Assembly: GCF_002294985.1 (NCBI RefSeq)
Contig: NZ_NSGE01000008.1
Location: 1-64,000 of the forward strand
From: Mesorhizobium sp. WSM3862
GTDB taxonomy: Bacteria; Pseudomonadota; Alphaproteobacteria; Rhizobiales; Rhizobiaceae
Length of the DNA stretch: 64,000 bases
Reading direction: 5' to 3'
The position numbers and the translations under genes are program-made. Positions 1 to 8,104 of the stretch are shown here, one piece after another (position 1 is the stretch's first letter; each line of letters starts with the position of its first letter). The notes under the pieces were generated by a model, which had not been told where the DNA came from, made no database searches, and worked only from the letters and a program-made list of their open reading frames with translations.

Positions 1-198
1 CGAACTGCTTGCAGGATCGACAAAACAAGCCGCACTCGGGCCTCCTCTGCTACGAGAAAGCCTCTCAAGAATCCTTCCTTTGCGGCTTGGCAATAGCCAA
101 TCAACTTATCTGCGATTCCCCTGCCGTTGAGGGGGAGATCTCCAGCAGGACAGAAGGGGGCGCGAAAGAGCGTCGATCTGTCCCGTTTCGCTCCCGCT
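1..198. other. left-edge stretch without a supported gene
   Basis: Short open frames exist on both strands, but none has protein-like composition together with a ribosome binding site. Positions 131-165 hold a copy of the palindromic intergenic repeat described elsewhere. The first 120 bases could be the edge of a gene lying to the left, but no family is recognisable. Confidence 0.5.
131..165. repeat. copy of palindromic intergenic repeat (GGGGGAGAT...CAGGACAGA...GGGGG)
   Basis: The sequence runs GGGGGAGATCTCCAGCAGGA and then CAGAAGGGGGCGC. It matches the core found near 28357, 30420, 37006, 37106, 48479 and 48592 in this window. This copy lacks the full inverted partner. Confidence 0.7.
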
Positions 199-285
199 CT
201 ACGCTGCGCCGGTCCACTCAGCGTATCGCCTCAGGCCCATGCCGGCGAACAGCATAATCATCATGATGGTGAAGAAGAAGGCCAT
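199..285 (-). CDS. 28-residue hydrophobic ORF overlapping the gene upstream; possible frameshifted tail
   Basis: ATG at 285 opens a 28-codon frame that begins MAFFFTIMMIMLFAGMGL and ends at TAG 199-201. It encodes one clear transmembrane helix followed by a short basic and polar tail. It overlaps the 3' end of the 80-residue membrane-protein gene (261-503) by 25 bases in another frame. Either it is a separate, translationally coupled micropeptide, or it is the original second helix of that gene brought out of frame by an indel. No homolog is recognised, so both readings are inference. Confidence 0.35.
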   Translation of the reverse strand: MAFFFTIMMIMLFAGMGLRRYAEWTGAA

Positions 286-503
286 GGCGAAATCGCGACA
301 TACCGCACCTGCTTGAACGGCACGCCGCTCGGCTTTGTCGCCGCCAGTCCGAGCCAGAAGAAGAAGGTGACGGCAACGAGCATGCCGATATAAGGATCCA
401 TCCAGTCCGGCACTCTGACGAAGCCGAAATTGAACGCAAACGCCCGGTTCGCTGACAATAGCAGAACAGGCGATATCGAACAGGCAAACAGCATGCGTTT
501 CAT
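261..503 (-). CDS. small exported or membrane hypothetical protein (80 aa)
   Basis: The ATG at 503 was chosen because GGGGAACGCCGC lies just upstream; an in-frame upstream ATG at 668 has no such signal. The product starts with a Lys/Arg and hydrophobic segment ending near residue 20 (AFAF), like a signal peptide. Residues about 35-55 form a transmembrane helix containing MLVAVTFFFWLGLA. The last ten residues (Ser/Pro-rich) look unlike the rest, and the adjacent frame carries a second hydrophobic helix (199-285), so the 3' end may be frameshifted. The gene is transcribed away from the flavin oxidase gene at 725. The function is not recognised. Confidence 0.6.
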   Translation of the reverse strand: MKRMLFACSISPVLLLSANRAFAFNFGFVRVPDWMDPYIGMLVAVTFFFWLGLAATKPSGVPFKQVRYVAISPWPSSSPS

Positions 504-724
504 GCGGCGTTCCCCATATCCGCAGCGATAATCTCTCTTGATTGAAAGCCTGTTATTCCTGCCCGTCAAGATTGCAGGCAAGGCGCGTGCCGTTCTTGCC
601 AATCGTTTGTTGAGCAGGGCCCGCACGGCCGGCTCGCTGCCCGCGATAACTTGCGGGATGCTTAACATGAGCGCACACTAAAATTCGGGCGGAGGGGGCT
701 CATCAACAAGAACGGGAGGAATTC

Positions 725-2164
725 ATGAATGCCATGAGCTTCACTGCCCTTGAGGGTGGCAAGACCACGGTCGATGCCGCCGCCCTGGAAACGCTTTCGA
801 CGCAAATACGCGGCGCGGTGCTGCGGGAGGGTGACGCCGGCTACGACGGCGCGCGCAGAATCTGGAATGACATGATCGACCGGCGGCCCGGGCTGATCGC
901 GTGCTGCGTCGGCGCCTCCGATGTCGTTGCCGCGGTGAATTTCGCCCGTGAGAACGGACTTCTCGTCTCCGTGCGCGGCGGCGGTCACAACATTGCCGGC
1001 AGCGCCATCTGCGAGGGCGGCCTCGTCATCGATCTCTCCATGATGAAGTCTGTGCGGGTCGATGTCGCGGCGCGGCGCGCCTGGGTCGGACCCGGCGCCA
1101 CGCTTGTCGATGTCGACCGGGAAACACAGGCCTTCGGACTGGCGCTGCCGACCGGCATCAACTCGACCACAGGTATTGCCGGCCTGACACTGGGCGGCGG
1201 CTTCGGCTGGATCACCCGCAAATACGGGCTGACCATCGACAATCTCGTTTCGGCCGACGTGGTGACCGCGCACGGCAAGCTGCTGCGCGCCAGCGAGACC
1301 GAGAACGCGGACCTGTTCTGGGCGCTGCGCGGCGGCGGCGGCAATTTCGGCGTCGTCACGGGGTTCGAGTTCAAACTTCACCAGTTCGGGCCGCAAGTGC
1401 TGTCGGGCCTTGTGGTCCATCCCTTCGCCGATGCCGGGAAGGTGCTTCGGGAATACCGCGCCGCGCTCGAAACCGCCCCCGACGAACTGACCTGCTGGGT
1501 GGTCATGCGGCAGGCGCCGCCGCTGCCCTTCCTGCCGGCCGAATGGCACGGCAAGGAAGTGCTGGTGCTGGCCATGTGCTATTGCGGCGATATCGAGGCT
1601 GGCGAAAAGGCGACGCAAAAGCTCCGCGCCATCGGCACGCCGATCGCCGACGTCGTCGGTCCCAACCCGTTCACGGGCTGGCAGCAGGCCTTCGATCCGC
1701 TGCTCGCGCCTGGCGCCCGCAATTATTGGAAGAGCCATGACTTCACTGAGCTTTCCGACAGCGCGATCGAGATCACCACGACCGCGATATCCAGGCTTCC
1801 GGGTCCCGAATGCGAGATATTCTTCGGCCATGTCGGCGGCGTCGCTGGCCGCGTCCCGGCGGATGCGACGGCGTTTCCGCAGCGGAGCTCGCATTTCGTC
1901 ATGAACGTTCACGCCCGCTGGCGCGAACCGGCCATGGACAAGGCCTGCATCGAATGGGCTCGAGACATCTATGAAGCATCAAAGCCTCATGCTGCCGGAA
2001 CGGCCTATGTGAACTTCATGCCGGACGATGAGGTCGACCGTGTCGAAGCGGCCTATGGCGGCAATTATCGCCGGTTGCTCGAGATCAAGCAGCGCTACGA
2101 TCCGCAGAACCTGTTCCGCATGAACCAGAACCTGCGTCCGAAGGAAGGACTGCGGGCCGCCTGA
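725..2164 (+). CDS. FAD-linked oxidase, berberine-bridge-enzyme-like
   Basis: This 479-residue protein has the vanillyl-alcohol oxidase/PCMH flavin fold. An N-terminal FAD-binding domain (about residues 40-220) contains RGGGHNIAGSA with His88 as the expected covalent FAD site, then GPGATLVDVD and LTLGGGFGW. The C-terminal BBE motif is near the end (PQNLFRMNQNL). The usual second flavin-linking Cys of bicovalent members is absent: the segment PTGINSTTGIAG has none, so mono-covalent FAD is likely. GGGAGGAA precedes the ATG. Members oxidise alcohols, sugars or alkaloid-like substrates with O2; the substrate here cannot be deduced. It is transcribed divergently from the small membrane gene at 503. 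Confidence 0.9.
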   Translation: MNAMSFTALEGGKTTVDAAALETLSTQIRGAVLREGDAGYDGARRIWNDMIDRRPGLIACCVGASDVVAAVNFARENGLLVSVRGGGHNIAGSAICEGGLVIDLSMMKSVRVDVAARRAWVGPGATLVDVDRETQAFGLALPTGINSTTGIAGLTLGGGFGWITRKYGLTIDNLVSADVVTAHGKLLRASETENADLFWALRGGGGNFGVVTGFEFKLHQFGPQVLSGLVVHPFADAGKVLREYRAALETAPDELTCWVVMRQAPPLPFLPAEWHGKEVLVLAMCYCGDIEAGEKATQKLRAIGTPIADVVGPNPFTGWQQAFDPLLAPGARNYWKSHDFTELSDSAIEITTTAISRLPGPECEIFFGHVGGVAGRVPADATAFPQRSSHFVMNVHARWREPAMDKACIEWARDIYEASKPHAAGTAYVNFMPDDEVDRVEAAYGGNYRRLLEIKQRYDPQNLFRMNQNLRPKEGLRAA

Positions 2165-2178
2165 CGGGGCAGCATGCC

Positions 2179-2379
2179 TCAGCCGCGCCGTCCCGACGCG
2201 TCTCGTTGACGAAGCCTTGAAGCCTGGAGCGCGTCGAGCCGTTGCTGGAGATGGCCGTTGAACACGATCATCTCCTTCAGCGCCTTCACCGGGTCGCCCT
2301 TGTGCCGGGCGATGAACCGCTCGGCGATTGCCTGAAGCGCCGCTTCCTCGCGGCTGTCGAGCCTGACGATGTGATCCAT
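2179..2379 (-). CDS. small hypothetical protein (66 aa)
   Basis: This 66-residue frame begins MDHIVRLDSREEAALQAIAE and is rich in Ala, Glu, Arg and Leu. It is probably all-helical and cytoplasmic, with a Lys/Arg-rich C-terminus. It lies tail-to-tail with the flavin oxidase (15-base gap) and divergent from the 86-residue gene at 2512. Its composition is typical of short rhizobial conserved hypothetical proteins, but no domain is recognised. An AT-rich divergent control region follows at 2395-2470. Confidence 0.6.
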   Translation of the reverse strand: MDHIVRLDSREEAALQAIAERFIARHKGDPVKALKEMIVFNGHLQQRLDALQASRLRQRDASGRRG

Positions 2380-2511
2380 CTCGGGTGCAGGTTTCCACTA
2401 GCATGTGAACAAAAAGAGAACAAAATTGTCAACGACGAATTGACTCAGCGAGGAACGGGTTCCTATTTTGTCAGCAGATGGGGCGGTTGCTCAGGATCAC
2501 GGAGAGCCGCG

Positions 2512-2772
2512 TTGGGCAGACGGAAAAGCCGCTATGACAGATTGTTCCGGTCGAACGCGGAGGCGATCATTCGCGATGCGTTGGAACTGCGCCAGACCGT
2601 GCTGGCGGCGCAGCTCAATCTCAAGACCAACGGCGAAATGTACTGGCGGCTCAACGGGTTGGTGGAGAGGCTGCATGAGATGATGGGCGCGGTGGCGGGC
2701 AGGGACCTCGATTTCCGCGCCGCCTGGCTCGGCCTGCTGCCGCTGCCTGAGGATTATTCAGACCGGACATGA
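2512..2772 (+). CDS. small helical hypothetical protein with TTG start (86 aa)
   Basis: The TTG at 2512 was chosen because GGAGAG (2501-2506) is well spaced before it; the frame is open further upstream but has no better start. The region upstream holds TTGACT at 2440 and TATTTT at 2464, a plausible promoter. The product is an amphipathic helical protein (RLFRSNAEAIIRDALELRQ and so on) without Cys. The stop (2770-2772) is three bases from the zinc-ribbon gene at 2776, which suggests co-translation. No family is recognised. Confidence 0.6.
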   Translation: MGRRKSRYDRLFRSNAEAIIRDALELRQTVLAAQLNLKTNGEMYWRLNGLVERLHEMMGAVAGRDLDFRAAWLGLLPLPEDYSDRT

Positions 2773-2775
2773 GAA

Positions 2776-3036
2776 ATGGCCGGACCCATGGACAGCGTCG
2801 GCCGGGCGGCCAAGGCCAACATGCTGCTCATAGTCGAATGCCGCCACTGCTACCACGCCGGCCGCTTCAAGGCGAACGACGTGGCCAAGGTGGTCGGCTG
2901 GAACAAGCCGCTCGAAACCATCCGCTTCCGCTGCAAGCGCTGCGGCCGCAAGGACTCTGAGGTCAAGACCCAGTTCATCGACCAGGACCATCCGCCCAAG
3001 GGTTATATCTGGGTGCTGCAGAAGGCGAGGGGATAG
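2776..3036 (+). CDS. four-cysteine zinc-ribbon protein, copy 1
   Basis: This 86-residue protein has two CxxC knuckles, CRHC (near residue 23) and CKRC (near residue 53), about 30 residues apart. That is the classic spacing of a small zinc ribbon, so Zn binding is likely. The core from the internal Met at residue 16 is nearly identical to the product at 3696-3926. The real start may therefore be that Met (ATG 2821), shared by both copies. It follows the previous gene by three bases. Which macromolecule it binds is unknown. Confidence 0.7.
   Translation: MAGPMDSVGRAAKANMLLIVECRHCYHAGRFKANDVAKVVGWNKPLETIRFRCKRCGRKDSEVKTQFIDQDHPPKGYIWVLQKARG
2796..3030 (+). repeat. direct repeat, left copy (zinc-ribbon gene)
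   Basis: These 235 bases match 3686-3920 with only scattered substitutions, an offset of 890 bases. Identity covers almost the whole zinc-ribbon coding region and stops at the last two codons. This points to a recent segmental duplication or gene conversion. Confidence 0.95.
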
Positions 3037-3159
3037 CAGCTGTCACTCAACACGCGAGCTATTTCTGAGACCTGGTTTTGCCGCGTTCGGGATCGACGGT
3101 GTCCCTGGCCGAAGCTACAGTGGCGGCCCTCGACACCATCGAGCCTGCCCGGAGTGCCC

Positions 3160-3639
3160 ATGGACAGCCGCCTCGACCGCATGATCGCCCGCCTCACCAC
3201 CCAGCGCCGGGCGCTGGAGCGGGCGGCGGAGGAGACCCGGGGCTTGCCCGGCCCGGTGCTGGAGATCGGCCTGGGCAAGGGCCGCACCTACAGCCATCTG
3301 CGCAAGCTGTTCCCGGACCGCCGGATCATCGCCTTCGACCGCGACCTGCACGCCCCGGCTGATGCGGCGCCGGCCAGCGCCGACCTTGTGCTGGGCGATT
3401 TCCGCGAAACGCTGCCCGCCTTGTCCGGCTGCGCGCCCGCAGCCTTGGCCCATGCCGATTTCGGCAGTGAGGACCGCGCCCGCGACACCGCCCAGGCCGG
3501 CTGGCTGGCGGCGCTCATCGATGCGTTGATGGCACCGGGTGGCCTAGTGGTCAGCGATCGGGCGATGCAGTCGCCGCGCTGGACCCCCTTGCCCTTCGAC
3601 ACGCCGGACTGGCCTTATTTCCTCTGGCGCGTGAACTAG
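3160..3639 (+). CDS. class I SAM-dependent methyltransferase (small)
   Basis: The 159-residue protein shows the SAM-binding motif VLEIGLGKGRTYSHLRK (near residues 33-49), an acidic residue after strand 2 (IIAFDRDLHAP), and later strands including LVLGDF and PGGLVVSDRAM. It is short, a bare Rossmann core with no obvious substrate domain. ATG 3160 is preferred over GTG 3154 because GGAG at 3151 is correctly spaced for it. The gene is enclosed by the two copies of the zinc-ribbon gene in the same orientation, so the three could be one transcription unit. The substrate is unknown. Confidence 0.8.
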   Translation: MDSRLDRMIARLTTQRRALERAAEETRGLPGPVLEIGLGKGRTYSHLRKLFPDRRIIAFDRDLHAPADAAPASADLVLGDFRETLPALSGCAPAALAHADFGSEDRARDTAQAGWLAALIDALMAPGGLVVSDRAMQSPRWTPLPFDTPDWPYFLWRVN

Positions 3640-3685
3640 CCGCCACCACAGCTCACTTCACATCCGGCATCCGTTTCCGCGGCTT

Positions 3686-3920
3686 CGTCGGCCGGGTGGT
3701 CAAGGCCAACATGCTGCTCATAGTCGAATGCCGCCACTGCTACCACGCCGGCCGCTTCAAAGCGAACGACGTGGCCAAGGTGGTCGGCTGGAACAAGCCG
3801 CTCGAAACCATCCGCTTCCGCTGCAAGCGCTGCGGCGGCAAGGACACTGAGGTCAAGACCCAGTTCATCGACCAGGATCACCCGCCCAAGGGTTATATCT
3901 GGGTGCTGCAGAAGGCGAGG
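3686..3920 (+). repeat. direct repeat, right copy (zinc-ribbon gene)
   Basis: Right partner of the 235-base direct repeat at 2796-3030. The left junction lies in the shared CGTCGGCCGGG, and divergence resumes at the stop codon. Confidence 0.95.
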
Positions 3921-3926
3921 AGCTAA
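3696..3926 (+). CDS. four-cysteine zinc-ribbon protein, copy 2
   Basis: The 76-residue product is a near duplicate of the one at 2776-3036. The visible changes in the core are a Gly for Arg after CKRC and a Thr for Ser two residues further on. Both CxxC pairs are intact, so this copy should still bind zinc. It begins at GTG 3696 or, more likely, at ATG 3711, the Met common to both copies; no strong ribosome binding site is visible. Its stop overlaps the stop of the minus-strand HMCES-family gene (3923) by four bases. Confidence 0.65.
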   Translation: MVKANMLLIVECRHCYHAGRFKANDVAKVVGWNKPLETIRFRCKRCGGKDTEVKTQFIDQDHPPKGYIWVLQKARS

Positions 3927-4627
3927 AACAACGACCCCTGCGCCGGCGGTTCCGCCGGAAACTTGATTTGCGTCGCCGGCTTGTCCACGATCACCAGCGC
4001 GTCGTCCGGCGCCGGCCGCTGCAGCGTCCTCGCCTCCGACCATGGCGCTGTCAGCCACAGCTCGGTCTCCGCCTCGGTGGTCAGGATCACCGGCATCGCT
4101 TTTTCGTGGATCGGCGCGATCAACGCGTTCGGCCTGGTCGTCAGGAAGCCGTAGAGCTCGTGGTCGCCCGGACCTTCCTTCACCTTGCGCACGCCATGCC
4201 AGGGCGTCCACAGCCCGGCGAAGAAGAACAGCGGGCGGTCCTCGCCGAGCGCGAACCAGAAATTCTTCTGCACGCCCGTTTCAGGATCCTTGTCGCCGGG
4301 CTTTGGCGAGGGTTCGGCAAAGCTCGTCACCGGCACCAGGCAGCGGTTCTCGACGCCGAGATAAGGCAGCCAGTGGGCATATTGGGGGTTGCGGATGTTG
4401 GTCGTGCCGGGATCGGCATTGCCGCGCACGCGTTCTTGCGGCGTCGGCATGCCCCAGCGCAGCCGGGCGAGCTCGCGGCTGCCGTCGGCGGCATTGCGCA
4501 CCACCGGCGCCGGTTGGTTCGGATAGATGTCGACCGAAGGTTCGAGATTGCCCGAAATGTCGCGCAGCGCTCGCGTCCACTGGCGGATCGCTTCCTGGCT
4601 GGTGGTGATGTTGTAAAGATTGCACAT
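3923..4627 (-). CDS. SOS response-associated peptidase family protein (YedK/HMCES type)
   Basis: This 234-residue protein begins MCNLYN. Family members use Cys2, exposed after Met removal, to form a thiazolidine crosslink with abasic sites in single-stranded DNA. The start at 4627 is fixed by Cys2 and by ACGGGGAAG upstream, even though the frame is open further. Other family features are the WGMP motif, NIRNP, ENRCLVPVTSFAEP, FFFAGLW and the His of HEKAMPVIL. It protects abasic sites during replication. No LexA box was identified upstream. Confidence 0.92.
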   Translation of the reverse strand: MCNLYNITTSQEAIRQWTRALRDISGNLEPSVDIYPNQPAPVVRNAADGSRELARLRWGMPTPQERVRGNADPGTTNIRNPQYAHWLPYLGVENRCLVPVTSFAEPSPKPGDKDPETGVQKNFWFALGEDRPLFFFAGLWTPWHGVRKVKEGPGDHELYGFLTTRPNALIAPIHEKAMPVILTTEAETELWLTAPWSEARTLQRPAPDDALVIVDKPATQIKFPAEPPAQGSLF

Positions 4628-4734
4628 CGGCAGCACTTCCCCGTCCCGCCGATTGTTCCCGCATTTTCCGCGGAGCGCAAACTGGTTGCCGGTGAGGCGA
4701 TGGCAAGCCACACGAAATTGAGGATATTGGGCGC

Positions 4735-4953
4735 TCAGTGTCTGCGCCCGCGGCGCCGCTTTGGCTCGACCGGCTCCGCGGCCGGCGGCTCGCCCGGCAG
4801 GCCCAGCCGGTGGCGTTCCTCCTCGGCGAAGGCTTCGGCTTCCGCGTGGATGTTGAACAACTGATGGGCCAGCCGGCCGCCTTCGACGACGCGCACCAGC
4901 CATTGGCCGTTGATGAATTTTACGCGGACACTGTCTGGTTCGCCTGCCACCAT
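4735..4953 (-). CDS. small basic hypothetical protein (72 aa)
   Basis: The frame starts MVAGEPDSVRVKFINGQWLV and ends in a Pro/Arg-rich basic tail (EPKRRRGRRH). GGAG lies seven bases upstream of the ATG. The first half could form a small beta-sheet (VRVKFINGQWLVRVV) and the centre is helical and acidic. It lies upstream of the HMCES-family gene on the same strand with a gap of about 107 bases and may be co-transcribed. No domain is recognised. Confidence 0.55.
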   Translation of the reverse strand: MVAGEPDSVRVKFINGQWLVRVVEGGRLAHQLFNIHAEAEAFAEEERHRLGLPGEPPAAEPVEPKRRRGRRH

Positions 4954-5532
4954 GTGCAGCTCCAGCTCGTCGCCCTAAGAATTGCATCCTCGAACAGCAA
5001 TACGATTTAACGCACGAAGGGTCGCCGCAAGCAACCGCTTATTATCCTCAGCCGGAGAATAGTTGCAAGGCACGAGCACACTTGATGTCGAAAATACAGA
5101 TTTCCGGTAACGGCCGTTCAAAATGGATAAAATCCAGACACTGAAAGCTTGAAGGACACCCAAGGTAGAATTCGACTTCGATGCGGCGCCGATCCGCGCA
5201 ACGATACGCCTCTCGAGCGCTTTGGAGCGATTGTGAGCGCGTGCAGGTCCACCGCGGCAGCAGCGCTGGTTGCGGACCGATCGGTGGTGTGGAGGGCTTG
5301 CTTGCAAGGCGCGCCGACGGCCCGGCAGCCTGGGGGGGTGTTTGGGTTCGGCGGCCGGGCCTGACCGGAGTTTGCGAGCCTGCCGGCTACTTCGAACATG
5401 CGCTTGTACTAATGCAAGGGCAAGAACGACCTAGGCCCTAGGACCAAAGCAGTGGGAGGGGCGCAAACGGCCGAATACGACCACCGGCCCGCGCGAGGCT
5501 CCGGCCCGCCTCCACAGAACATTTGCCCAGCA
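4954..5532. other. intergenic stretch without a supported gene
   Basis: Several open frames cross this 579-base stretch, but none has both a ribosome binding site and protein-like composition. Around 4975-5180 it is visibly less GC-rich than its surroundings, which may mark promoters or transferred DNA. No repeat-family copy or RNA gene was recognised. Confidence 0.5.
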
Positions 5533-5679
5533 TCAGAAACCGAAGAACTGCTTGCCCACGAGGTAGCCCAGCGCCACGACTGCCAGCGGGAACAGCGCCG
5601 GCGCTATCCTGCCGAATGGCGAGGATCTTATCTCGCCCGCTGGGGCGCTGGGCTTGGCGTTGCCGAGGTTCTTGGTCAT
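5533..5679 (-). CDS. tiny single-helix membrane protein (48 aa)
   Basis: The ATG at 5679 opens a 48-codon frame ending at TGA 5533-5535. The N-terminal half is polar and basic (MTKNLGNAKPSAP). A hydrophobic helix follows (about residues 26-42, LFPLAVVALGYLVG), then KQFFGF. The pattern of polar N-terminus and single C-terminal helix is typical of small inner-membrane proteins of Rhizobiales. The ribosome binding site is weak. Nothing can be said about function. Confidence 0.55.
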   Translation of the reverse strand: MTKNLGNAKPSAPAGEIRSSPFGRIAPALFPLAVVALGYLVGKQFFGF

Positions 5680-5910
5680 GGGTCCGTTACCGGAATTCTT
5701 GCCGGGTGACCAACAATATTAGAAAGCGCTGATTAATTTTCTCACAATTCGATTGATGCAATTTGCAGCTATCGCCGGTAGTCGCTATTCGCCCGCTGGG
5801 GTGCGCTTCCCGCTTCCTTGCCGATACCGTCAATGTCGGACTGGGCGAGCGTTCTACCCGCCCGGGAACCCTTCCCGCCCTCGCCAGGTTGATATGGGAG
5901 GCGAACCACC

Positions 5911-6069
5911 ATGCTAGATAGGCCCCCTGCCGAAAACCCGGGAAGGACCCTCGCCATCGTGCTGGCGGTCGGCCTCATCATCATCGCCTTGTTCTTTATC
6001 GGCTTCAGATATTCAGAGCGCGATCAGGGAGCCTTGATCGTGCCCGGAACGGTGCAGGGCAGCAAGTGA
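5911..6069 (+). CDS. tiny single-helix membrane protein (52 aa)
   Basis: ATG 5911 follows GGGAGG (5896-5901) at good spacing and ends at TGA 6067-6069. The 52-residue product has a polar N-terminus (MLDRPPAENPGR), one strongly hydrophobic helix (about residues 13-32, containing VGLIIIALFFIGF) and a short polar tail. It is probably an inner-membrane protein. The minus-strand frame over this stretch is a shadow. No family is recognised. Confidence 0.65.
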   Translation: MLDRPPAENPGRTLAIVLAVGLIIIALFFIGFRYSERDQGALIVPGTVQGSK

Positions 6070-6305
6070 TCGACCCGAAATCCTTGCCTGCTGCTAGGGC
6101 GCGGAAAAGGCTGTAACACTTTGATTTGCCTATTATCCCCTTCAAATCTTTTAGTTTCGGGATCACACGCCAGGGAAGAAACAGGTTTTCCGAAACGTTT
6201 ATCGAACAGGCAACGGTCAGCGCTTGGCGCCTGCCAAAGCGCGCTCATGAGCAAGGAACCCCTCCGCAACAGCGCGCACCACGCCGAGGCCCAGGGAGAC
6301 AGTAC

Positions 6306-7373
6306 ATGTCCGCTAACGCCTACATCAACCGGATCGCGACGGCGGTTCCGGAGCATGAAGTCCACCAGTTCTACCTGCGCTACGCGGCCTCCATGCTCTG
6401 CAGCGACCGCAGGAAACTATTCGAACGCATGGCCGGGCTTGCCGGCATTGACCACCGCTTCTCCTGCTTTGCCCCGGCTCTCGACCCCGAAGGGCCGTCG
6501 GTCGATCTCGGCGGGATCTTCAAGCGGGGGGCATTTCCCGGGACGGCCGCCAGAATGGCTATGTTCGCAGAGGCCGCACCCACGCTGGCACAAAAGGGCG
6601 TCGACGGGCTGCATCTCGGCAACGAGGCTTCGCGCATCACACACCTCATCGTCACCACCTGCACGGGTTTCTCCGCGCCCGGCATCGACCTCGACCTGGT
6701 TCAGCGCTGCGGCCTTGCGGACGGCGTCGAACGCACGATGATCGGTTTCATGGGCTGCTACGCTGCGGTCAACGGCCTCAAGCTTGCACGCCACATCGTA
6801 CGCTCCGATCCGGGGGCAAGGGTACTGCTGGTCAACATCGAGATCTGCACACTACACATCAGGGAAACCACCGAACTGGAAAAGCTGCTCTGCTTCTGCC
6901 TCTGGGGCGACGGCTGCGCTGCGAGCATCGTCACCGCCGAGCCGCCCGGCATCGAGCTCGACTCCTTCCGCTGCGCCGTCGCGAACGAGCAGCGCGAACT
7001 GATGACCTGGGATATCCGTGACCAAGGTTTCGACATGGTTCTTTCCGGCAAGGTGCCGGCCGCTGTCCAGGAAACCCTGCGCAGCAACCGGGACGCGATC
7101 CTCGCAGGCCGGGCGCCGGAAGCGATCGACCTCTGGGCTGTGCATCCCGGCGGCCGCAGCATTCTCGACGCGGTCGAAAGGGCGTTTGAACTCAAGCCCG
7201 CCGCGCTCGAGCCGTCGCGCGAGGTGTTGCGCCAGTATGGCAACATGTCGTCGCCAACCGTCATGTTCGTGATGGAGAAGATGCTGAAGAAGCCGGGCGG
7301 GCTGCTCGGCTGCGGCATGTCGTTCGGGCCCGGGCTGACGGCCGAGACCATGCTGTTCAGGACCGTTTCATGA
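6306..7373 (+). CDS. type III polyketide synthase (chalcone/alkylresorcinol synthase family)
   Basis: This 355-residue protein has the catalytic triad of the family: Cys151 in GFMGCYAAVNGL, His280 in WAVHPGGRSILDAV, and Asn313 in YGNMSSP. The C-terminal family segment GCGMSFGPGLTAE is present. It is a homodimeric thiolase-fold enzyme that extends an acyl-CoA with malonyl-CoA units and cyclises the product to a resorcinol, pyrone or phloroglucinol. ATG 6306 is supported by GGGAG at 6294; the upstream open frame is not protein-like. Its stop overlaps the next start by four bases (ATGA). The starter unit cannot be read from the sequence; the gene order resembles the srsABC phenolic-lipid operon of Streptomyces. 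Confidence 0.93.
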   Translation: MSANAYINRIATAVPEHEVHQFYLRYAASMLCSDRRKLFERMAGLAGIDHRFSCFAPALDPEGPSVDLGGIFKRGAFPGTAARMAMFAEAAPTLAQKGVDGLHLGNEASRITHLIVTTCTGFSAPGIDLDLVQRCGLADGVERTMIGFMGCYAAVNGLKLARHIVRSDPGARVLLVNIEICTLHIRETTELEKLLCFCLWGDGCAASIVTAEPPGIELDSFRCAVANEQRELMTWDIRDQGFDMVLSGKVPAAVQETLRSNRDAILAGRAPEAIDLWAVHPGGRSILDAVERAFELKPAALEPSREVLRQYGNMSSPTVMFVMEKMLKKPGGLLGCGMSFGPGLTAETMLFRTVS

Positions 7374-8104
7374 GTGCGCTCGCTGAACGCAGCCTCGTTC
7401 CGGAAATCCTGGACGGACTCGCGGCCGACGATGCGCGGGCAATCCGCTCGCGCCGCGATCTCGCCCGCATCAACGCGCTGATGTTCCAGGCGCCGATCAT
7501 GGCCTCGCTCATGCGGAAATTTTTGGCGAGGCCGCCGGGCCGCATCCTGGAGATCGGCGCCGGTGACGGCACCTTCATGCTCAGGGTGGCGAGGCGCATG
7601 GCACGCGATTGGCGCCAGGTGGAGCTGACGATGCTCGATCGCATCGGCCTCGCCACGCCGAAGCTCGCGGCGGATTTCGCCGGGCTGGGATGGACGATCG
7701 AAACCATCACCGCAGATGTCTTCGATTGGGCAGAGAGGGCGGATGGCAGGGCCTTCGACGCGATCACGGTCAACCTGTTCCTGCATCATTTCAACGATGC
7801 TGCACTGCTTCGCCTGTTCTCGCTTTTGCGGCCCAAGGCGCCGCTCATCCTGGCGACGGAACCGCTGCGGGCGGGCTTTGCACTGGTCGCGGCTCGGCTT
7901 CTGCCGGCAATTGGCGTCAACGACGTCACGCGACATGATGCGGTTGAAAGCGTCCGCGCCGGCTTTCGCGGCCACGAGCTTTCCGATCTTTGGGCTGCCG
8001 CCGGCGGCAACCCGCTCGAGGAACGGCGCGCAGGGCCTTTCTCGCATGTCTTTGTCGGGGCCTCGGCGATCCAGGTCGGGGATGCGCCCAGGGATAAGCC
8101 GTGA
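7370..8104 (+). CDS. class I SAM-dependent methyltransferase of the PKS cassette
   Basis: This 244-residue protein has SAM motif I as ILEIGAGDGTFMLRVA (residues 59-74), an acidic post-II residue (LTMLDR), and a motif near LFLHHFNDAALLR like UbiE/Coq5-type enzymes. It overlaps the polyketide synthase stop and the oxidoreductase start by four bases each, so the three proteins are very likely made together. By analogy with SrsB it could O- or C-methylate a resorcinol or quinol; this is inference. It lacks membrane helices. Confidence 0.88.
   Translation: MSALAERSLVPEILDGLAADDARAIRSRRDLARINALMFQAPIMASLMRKFLARPPGRILEIGAGDGTFMLRVARRMARDWRQVELTMLDRIGLATPKLAADFAGLGWTIETITADVFDWAERADGRAFDAITVNLFLHHFNDAALLRLFSLLRPKAPLILATEPLRAGFALVAARLLPAIGVNDVTRHDAVESVRAGFRGHELSDLWAAAGGNPLEERRAGPFSHVFVGASAIQVGDAPRDKP

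Noticed and set aside
662..1912. Long minus-strand open frame (416 codons) across the flavin oxidase gene
   Set aside because: It is the reverse-strand shadow of a high-GC gene with clear homology. Its translation is Arg/Gly/Asp-rich without a domain, and it has no start signal.
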